Assembly: GCA_902463265.1 (NCBI GenBank)
Contig: CABQEV010000001.1
Span: forward strand, 124,001 to 188,000
Reading direction: 5' to 3'
DNA length: 64,000 bases
Source of the DNA: UMGS1889 sp900556055
Lineage (GTDB): Bacteria; Bacillota; Clostridia; Oscillospirales; Ruminococcaceae
Part shown: positions 59,788 through 64,000 of the stretch, in pieces
Position numbering within the stretch: the stretch's first letter is position 1
How the letters are laid out: every line of letters begins with the position of its first letter
The notes under the pieces: model-generated
Databases searched by the model: none
What the model saw: the letters and a program-made list of their open reading frames with translations, nothing else
What the model was told of the DNA's origin: nothing
Made by a program: the position numbers and the translations under genes

Positions 59788-59912
59788 TCCGGTATATAGG
59801 TGTGCAGGCTTGCTGCGGCACACGAAACGATCCGCTTAATGCTGCTCGGTTCCCCGCCTGACATGGTTCACGGTGTTTCGTTGCACAGGGCCCGCACACC
59901 TATATACCGGAT
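59788..59912 (-). ncRNA. ffs: Signal recognition particle RNA (small bacterial type)
   Basis: About 125 nt on the minus strand. The ends pair in a long stem: TCCGGTATATAGGTGTGC near the 5' end (59911-59894) with GCACACCTATATACCGGA near the 3' end (59805-59788). The apical domain IV is conserved: GTGAACCATGTCAGG, then GGGGAACCGAGCAGC, which form the Ffh-binding asymmetric and symmetric loops and GGAA tetraloop. The 3' end is followed by TTTTTTATTTTG. Its place upstream of dnaX-ybaB-recR matches B. subtilis scr-dnaX. The Alu domain seems absent, giving the short 4.5S-like form. Confidence 0.95.
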
Positions 59913-59941
59913 TACAGTTGTTGTTAATCCTCTTGAGTTCT

Positions 59942-59970
59942 AATTATACCATAGTTCCGTTAATATTGCA
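59942..59970 (-). promoter_or_regulatory. Sigma-A promoter of the SRP RNA
   Basis: Minus strand TTGCAA (59970-59965), 17 bp, TATAAT (59947-59942). The start near 59935 leaves a leader of about 23 nt that would be trimmed from the mature RNA. Confidence 0.8.
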
Positions 59971-60100
59971 ACAGTATTTTTCATGACATTTTGCACAAAT
60001 AAAAGAAAATTATTTGTATATCATACACAATACACTGTCATATGTTACATTAGCGGACATATATCGGAAAATAAATTTGTGGATTATTTCTGTTTATCTC

Positions 60101-60129
60101 TTTACATTTTAAGATGAATATAGTATAAT
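60101..60129 (+). promoter_or_regulatory. Sigma-A type promoter for the alpha/beta hydrolase gene
   Basis: TTTACA (60101-60106), 17 bp, TATAAT (60124-60129), 44 bp before the start codon. Confidence 0.7.
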
Positions 60130-60173
60130 AATATAAAGTACTGTCTGAAAATCGGTTCGGAGGTATATCTGAA

Positions 60174-61250
60174 ATGTCAGAAAACAATACGGGTACGAAA
60201 AAAAGAGGTATCCTGTTTCACATACCGATAATATTGCTTTGCGTATGCGCTTTGTTCTTTTTCGGAGTGCTTGCATACCGTCAGGCGGAACGCAGCCGCA
60301 TATTGTCGGAAGAACATAAAAATGCATCTTCGTGGAGTGTAGATGCGTCATATGAGGCTGAGATCGGCGGGATAACGCAGTACATACGGGTAAAGGGGGA
60401 TTTTTCCGAAAATCCGCTGCTGCTCGTTTTTCCCGATTATCCCGGAAAGCTTTCGGCATCGTCGTCATATATGATCCCCGACGGGCTTGAACAGCGGTTC
60501 GTGGTAGTTACATGGGATATGAGAGGCACCGGTGTCACACGCTCGATGAACCGTGAAACCGATGAATTTTCCTATAAAAATGTTTCCGATGATGCGGCTG
60601 AGATATGCGATCTGGTGCGTGAAAAGCTGGGCAGGGAGGAAGATAAATTCTATATCCTCGGATATTCCTTCGGTTCTGTGACCGCCGCCGATTTCTGCCG
60701 AAAATATCCGTCATATGCCGAAGCGTATTTCGGAGTATCGCAGGTATGCGATCTTATGAACGGAATGTCATCATCAATAATGAAAGAAGCCGAAAGCTCC
60801 ATGCTCACGAGCATGAAGGAATTCAACAGATATATGGATGCGGAAAAAGCTGTCACGGATTACGGAACTATGGAGCAGTCCGTTTTTTATGATACTCTTG
60901 AACTTCTGGGCTATGGCAGCAGCAGAGCTCCGACATCATATTCACTTTTTGTGTCGCCGTACTGCAAGCTTGGCGATTTGACCGGATTTTCATTCCCGAA
61001 CAATGATAATGAAGCATTTTTCAGAAGCTTCGTTGAGTTTGATTCACAGCAGTTCGGCTATTCGTTCCAGTTTGTCCCTGTTGTGTTCATATGCGGAAGC
61101 GGGGACCTTATAACGCCCGCAGACACCCTGAAAAAGTACGTCGGCGAGGACAGCGAGGCTATAGAAATGATCGAAGGCGGAGGTCATGAGCTGCTTTTTG
61201 ATAACACGGACGAGGTGATGGATATCATCGACAGGCGCATGAAACAGTAA
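60174..61250 (+). CDS. Membrane-anchored alpha/beta hydrolase
   Basis: A 358-residue protein with one N-terminal membrane helix (FHIPIILLCVCALFFFGVLA, about residues 15-34) and an alpha/beta hydrolase domain, probably outside the cell. The catalytic triad is visible: nucleophile Ser in GYSFGS (near residue 165), Asp in CGSGDLITP (near 308) and His in GGGHELLF (near 341). WDMRGTGVTRS matches the oxyanion-side motif of proline iminopeptidase-like hydrolases. The substrate is unknown. RBS GGAGG precedes ATG at 60174. Confidence 0.85.
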   Translation: MSENNTGTKKRGILFHIPIILLCVCALFFFGVLAYRQAERSRILSEEHKNASSWSVDASYEAEIGGITQYIRVKGDFSENPLLLVFPDYPGKLSASSSYMIPDGLEQRFVVVTWDMRGTGVTRSMNRETDEFSYKNVSDDAAEICDLVREKLGREEDKFYILGYSFGSVTAADFCRKYPSYAEAYFGVSQVCDLMNGMSSSIMKEAESSMLTSMKEFNRYMDAEKAVTDYGTMEQSVFYDTLELLGYGSSRAPTSYSLFVSPYCKLGDLTGFSFPNNDNEAFFRSFVEFDSQQFGYSFQFVPVVFICGSGDLITPADTLKKYVGEDSEAIEMIEGGGHELLFDNTDEVMDIIDRRMKQ

Positions 61251-61299
61251 CTTTCCATAATCTGTATGTGATAAATTTCGGAAAATTCTGAAAAACCCC

Positions 61300-61328
61300 T
61301 TGTTATTTTCGGACAAATGGGTTATAAT
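61300..61328 (+). promoter_or_regulatory. Sigma-A type promoter for ireB
   Basis: TTGTTA (61300-61305), 17 bp, TATAAT (61323-61328), 65 bp before the start codon. Confidence 0.65.
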
Positions 61329-61393
61329 AGTATCAGTTCCGAATATAATGTATAAATTGTATAAGGAATCAGGCTGCTTAAGGAGGCATAGCT

Positions 61394-61639
61394 ATGAATG
61401 AACAGACTATGACGTTTTCCGTCCATGAGGACAGGGAAGGTCAGCTCAGGAAAAATCTTACAATCATATACGACGCCCTCCGTGAAAAAGGCTACAACCC
61501 CATAAACCAGATAGTTGGCTACATTCTTTCAGAAGATCCGACGTACATAACAACGTACAACAATGCCAGAAGCCTTATCCGCCACATAGACCGTGACGAG
61601 CTTCTTCAGGTGCTTGTGAGATCTTATCTCGGTGAATGA
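61394..61639 (+). CDS. ireB: IreB family regulatory phosphoprotein (UPF0297)
   Basis: An 81-residue cytosolic protein. It matches the UPF0297 family throughout: ALREKGYNPINQIVGYILSEDPTYIT and IRHIDRDELLQVLVRSYL (key parts GYNPINQIVGY and SEDPTYI). In enterococci IreB is phosphorylated at N-terminal threonines by the PASTA kinase IreK and affects cephalosporin resistance. Here Thr5 and Thr7 (NEQTMTF) are candidate sites. ruvX and yrzB, its usual neighbours in Firmicutes, are not next to it. RBS AAGGAGG precedes ATG. Confidence 0.94.
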   Translation: MNEQTMTFSVHEDREGQLRKNLTIIYDALREKGYNPINQIVGYILSEDPTYITTYNNARSLIRHIDRDELLQVLVRSYLGE

Positions 61640-61715
61640 TAAATGGGGGATATGCCGCACGGCGTGTCCCTTTTTATGTGTTACAAATTGAAACCGTATT
61701 GTAACCGAAAAGTTC

Positions 61716-61744
61716 TTGGATTTTTGTCCCTGTAATGCTATAAT
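61716..61744 (+). promoter_or_regulatory. Sigma-A type promoter for the deacetylase gene
   Basis: TTGGAT (61716-61721), 17 bp, TATAAT (61739-61744), 81 bp before the start codon. Confidence 0.65.
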
Positions 61745-61825
61745 ATGCTTGTGATACGGAAAGCTGCTTCGGGAAACACTGTTTTTAACGGGCGTTCCCG
61801 TAATTCATAAAGGAGCATTTCAGGA

Positions 61826-62833
61826 ATGAAAAAATACGGAGCTTTGCTGGCGGCATTCGCTGCACTTCTGTGCGGCTGCACCGCTATAACCTCTGCCGAT
61901 ACGGATACGGGAGAAAGCCGTTCTGCGGATACCGTTTCCGTCACGATGCAGAAAACTGACGAACCTTATGAAAGCACTGCTGCACCGCAGACTGATGTAT
62001 CCCGTGAGGTCACGGAAGATACCCGGACTGAGGCAGACGCATCGGAAGCTGTCTTTGAAGCTGAGGATAATATCCCCGCAGCGAATGAGGCGGAAAATGT
62101 GCCGAGGCTTACCGATGATGAGATATGTGCGCTTGACGGCACAAAGAAGGGCTTCGGTCAGGGACGTGAGGTCGATGAACTTAACCGTCCTTTGGGCGGA
62201 CTGATGTTCAATGCGGATTATTCCAAGTACGGCGCTTATTCGCTCGATGAGTCGGAAGGTGCTGCAAAGCAGATATATCTGACCTTCGATCAGGGATACG
62301 AAAACGGATTTACCGCACCTATCCTCGATACATTGAAGGAGAAGAACGTCAAGGCTGTTTTCTTCCTCACAGGTGATTATGCAAAACGAAACAGCGAGCT
62401 TGTGCAGCGTATGATAGATGAGGGACACGTCCTCGGAAATCACGGCATGAAGCACGCTTCCATACCCGAACTTTCCGCCGGCTCAATCGCTGATGCGGAA
62501 AATGAAATAATGTCGCTTCACGATTATGTGAAGGAGACCTACGGCTATGAGATGAAATATTTCAGACCGCCCTGCGGAGAATATTCCGAGAGAGCGGCGG
62601 CGATAGCTCAAAGACTGGGCTACAAAACGATTTTCTGGTCATTCGCATATGCCGACTGGGACGTTAATAATCAGCCGGACACGGCTGAGGCATTTGAAAG
62701 AGTCTCGGGAGCGGCTCACGGCGGCGGTATATTCCTGCTGCACAGCGTTTCCGAAACAAACTGCACGATACTTCCCGAGGTCATCGACAGCTTCAGGGAG
62801 CAGGGCTTTGAGCTGACTGTTCCATCACTCTGA
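61826..62833 (+). CDS. Polysaccharide deacetylase lipoprotein, PdaA-like
   Basis: A 335-residue exported NodB-fold enzyme. The signal peptide ends in lipobox LLCGC (Cys18), followed by a long acidic Thr/Glu linker and the catalytic domain (about 115-335). Motif 1 is LTFDQGYENG, motif 2 is GNHGMKH, motif 3 RPPCGEYS, motif 4 WDVNNQPD, motif 5 LLHSVSETN. The Tyr-Glu-Asn after motif 1 is the signature of PdaA, which deacetylates muramic acid to form the delta-lactam of spore cortex. This fits the presence of spo0A, although a vegetative role is possible. The classical TFDDG second Asp is Gln here. Confidence 0.88.
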   Translation: MKKYGALLAAFAALLCGCTAITSADTDTGESRSADTVSVTMQKTDEPYESTAAPQTDVSREVTEDTRTEADASEAVFEAEDNIPAANEAENVPRLTDDEICALDGTKKGFGQGREVDELNRPLGGLMFNADYSKYGAYSLDESEGAAKQIYLTFDQGYENGFTAPILDTLKEKNVKAVFFLTGDYAKRNSELVQRMIDEGHVLGNHGMKHASIPELSAGSIADAENEIMSLHDYVKETYGYEMKYFRPPCGEYSERAAAIAQRLGYKTIFWSFAYADWDVNNQPDTAEAFERVSGAAHGGGIFLLHSVSETNCTILPEVIDSFREQGFELTVPSL

Positions 62834-62936
62834 CAATCAACGTTTTAAGGCTTCACTGGGCTTTGAAATGTATTGATAAATCCGACCGGCTAATGCAGAT
62901 AGTCGGTTTCCGGACTCCTTGTTTTTCTTTATTTTT

Positions 62937-62970
62937 GCGGATCGTTCACTGACGGTCCGCATTTTCTTTT
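62937..62970 (+). terminator. Terminator of the deacetylase gene
   Basis: GCGGATCGT (62937-62945) pairs with ACGGTCCGC (62952-62960) through one T-G pair, followed by ATTTTCTTTT. Confidence 0.8.
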
Positions 62971-63084
62971 GATAAAATAACAAAAGCGGGGAATTGTCCG
63001 CAGGCATAGTCATATCTGGGGCGGACGTGTTTTCGGGGATTCTGCAAAATGTTCAGATCCTTATATACAAGTTCATTTCCGCTA

Positions 63085-63113
63085 TTGAAATATCAGCGGC
63101 ATTCTGTTATAAT
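63085..63113 (+). promoter_or_regulatory. Sigma-A promoter of the alpha-galactosidase gene
   Basis: TTGAAA (63085-63090), 17 bp, TATAAT (63108-63113), 41 bp before the start codon. Confidence 0.78.
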
Positions 63114-63154
63114 ATAATAAAATTATTCCGAAAACGGAGAACAGGAGCTTTGCC

Positions 63155-64000
63155 ATGCCGATAAAGTTTAATGAAAAATCAAAAATGTTTTCTCTTTATG
63201 CAAAAGATACTCTCTATGCAATGGCTGTTGTTGATGACGGCTATCTTGCTCATGTTTATTATGGAAATACCGTGCCCGATGATGACCTTACATACCTGCT
63301 GAGGCTTGATGAAAATCCGCTCACACCATCGGTAAATCTTCGTGAAAGGGCATCATTCATGGACGTTCTGCCTATGGAATATCCATGCTTCGGAACAGGC
63401 GATTACCGTGAGCCATGCCTTATGGTGATGGACAATGACGGAATGTCCGTCTGCGACCTGAGATATGCTTCGCATAAGATCTACAAGGGCAAGCCCAAGC
63501 TTGAGGGTATGCCTGCAACATTTGCTGAGGAAAACGAGGCTGAAACTCTTGAAATAACCATGTTCGACAAGCATCTCGGAATGGAAGCAGTTCTTATTTA
63601 TACTGCATTCAACGATCTTGACGTTATCACACGTTCCGTACGCATCACAAACAAGGGCAGTGCTCCCTTCAAGCTTACAAGAGTTCATTCGATGTGCGTT
63701 GATTTCGATGATGACGGATATGACATGATAACACTGAACGGCTCATGGGCAAGAGAAAGAGTTATCGAACGCTCAAAGCTGCATCACGGAAAGCAGTCTG
63801 TTGACAGCGTTAAGGGCGAATCCTCACATCAGAGCAACCCGTTCTTCGCACTCGTTTCGCATTATGCAAATGAGGATATAGGCGAAGCTTACGGATTCAA
63901 CTTCGTATACAGCGGAAACTTCTTTGCTCAGGCAGAGGTAACTCAGCACAAGAAAACACGTGCTGTTATGGGTATAAACCACTTCGATTTTGCATGGCTT
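63155..64000 (+). CDS. Alpha-galactosidase, GH36 family, 5' part only
   Basis: The first 282 codons of a glycoside hydrolase that continues past the window edge. What is visible is the N-terminal beta-supersandwich domain of GH36 enzymes: FSLYAKDTLYAMAVVDDGYLAHVYYG, EYPCFGTGDYREPCL, NGSWARERVIERSKLHHGKQSV and SSHQSNPFFAL (short landmarks: EYPCFGTGDYREP and SSHQSNPF). The catalytic TIM barrel with its two Asp residues is outside. There is no signal peptide, so it acts in the cytosol on alpha-galactosides such as melibiose or raffinose. RBS AGGAG is 7-8 bases before ATG at 63155. Confidence 0.9.
   Translation, partial: MPIKFNEKSKMFSLYAKDTLYAMAVVDDGYLAHVYYGNTVPDDDLTYLLRLDENPLTPSVNLRERASFMDVLPMEYPCFGTGDYREPCLMVMDNDGMSVCDLRYASHKIYKGKPKLEGMPATFAEENEAETLEITMFDKHLGMEAVLIYTAFNDLDVITRSVRITNKGSAPFKLTRVHSMCVDFDDDGYDMITLNGSWARERVIERSKLHHGKQSVDSVKGESSHQSNPFFALVSHYANEDIGEAYGFNFVYSGNFFAQAEVTQHKKTRAVMGINHFDFAWL

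Larger units (their letters stand above)
62834..63154. other. 321-bp gap between the deacetylase and alpha-galactosidase genes
   Basis: Holds a terminator and the alpha-galactosidase promoter. Nothing else was recognised; no catabolite-response element could be identified with confidence. Confidence 0.5.

Noticed and set aside
59768..59899. N-terminal extension of the TPR protein
   Set aside because: The extension is the SRP RNA read as protein; the RNA motifs and end pairing are unmistakable.

Overview
The window is a gene-dense, low-to-moderate GC chromosomal segment of a Firmicute. The evidence points to a Clostridia member of the Ruminococcus/Oscillospiraceae type: a Spo0A homologue, a MurE with the meso-DAP motif, T-box and SAM-I leaders, a YlxM-Ffh-S16-KhpA-RimM-TrmD block, a dnaX-ybaB-recR block behind a small SRP RNA, and a YaaO/DarA pair. 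The genus is an inference; no rRNA or tRNA gene is present. No prophage, integrase, transposase, CRISPR array or toxin system was found, so most of the window is core genome.

Layout. 1-8.4 kb: c-di-AMP receptor DarA (3' end cut by the window edge) with a YaaO-type decarboxylase, CarD regulator, a D-2-hydroxyacid dehydrogenase, ArgH, an MFS carrier, acetate kinase and an XRE-TPR regulator. 8.4-16 kb: a 166-bp palindromic element, an NfeD-like/flotillin pair, an unknown protein, an ECF S-component with an unusual coiled-coil tail, a PASTA pseudokinase and TcdA. 16-21 kb: the SRP/ribosome maturation block, interrupted before rimM by about 240 bp of stacked perfect hairpins, then HPr. 21-29 kb: a P-loop protein, a tryptophan-type ABC transporter behind a Trp (UGG) T-box, a chemoreceptor, MgtC and pyruvate kinase. 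29-32 kb: a hairpin-rich intergenic region, an orphan solute-binding lipoprotein and an HD-domain protein that share an operator-like sequence.

32.3-48 kb: the division and cell-wall cluster mraZ-rsmH-ftsL-PBP-murE-murF-mraY-ftsW-murG-murA-ftsQ-ftsZ followed by a D,D-carboxypeptidase. It starts at a promoter followed by three MraZ-type repeats, makes lipid II precursors and assembles septal peptidoglycan, but murC, murD, murB and ftsA are not in it. 48-64 kb: spo0A, a phosphoesterase-GtrA pair, a CNNM/CBS protein, an LRR lipoprotein, metK behind a SAM-I riboswitch, a second chemoreceptor, SRP RNA-TPR-dnaX-ybaB-recR, an alpha/beta hydrolase, IreB, a PdaA-type deacetylase and the 5' part of a GH36 alpha-galactosidase.

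No single large new system stands out. The most unusual items are the two palindromic DNA elements, the catalytically degenerate PASTA kinase, the structured intergenic region near 29.5 kb, and several promoter-embedded palindromes. Promoter calls rest on reading -35/-10 hexamers with 16-18 bp spacing; all structures were found by eye.
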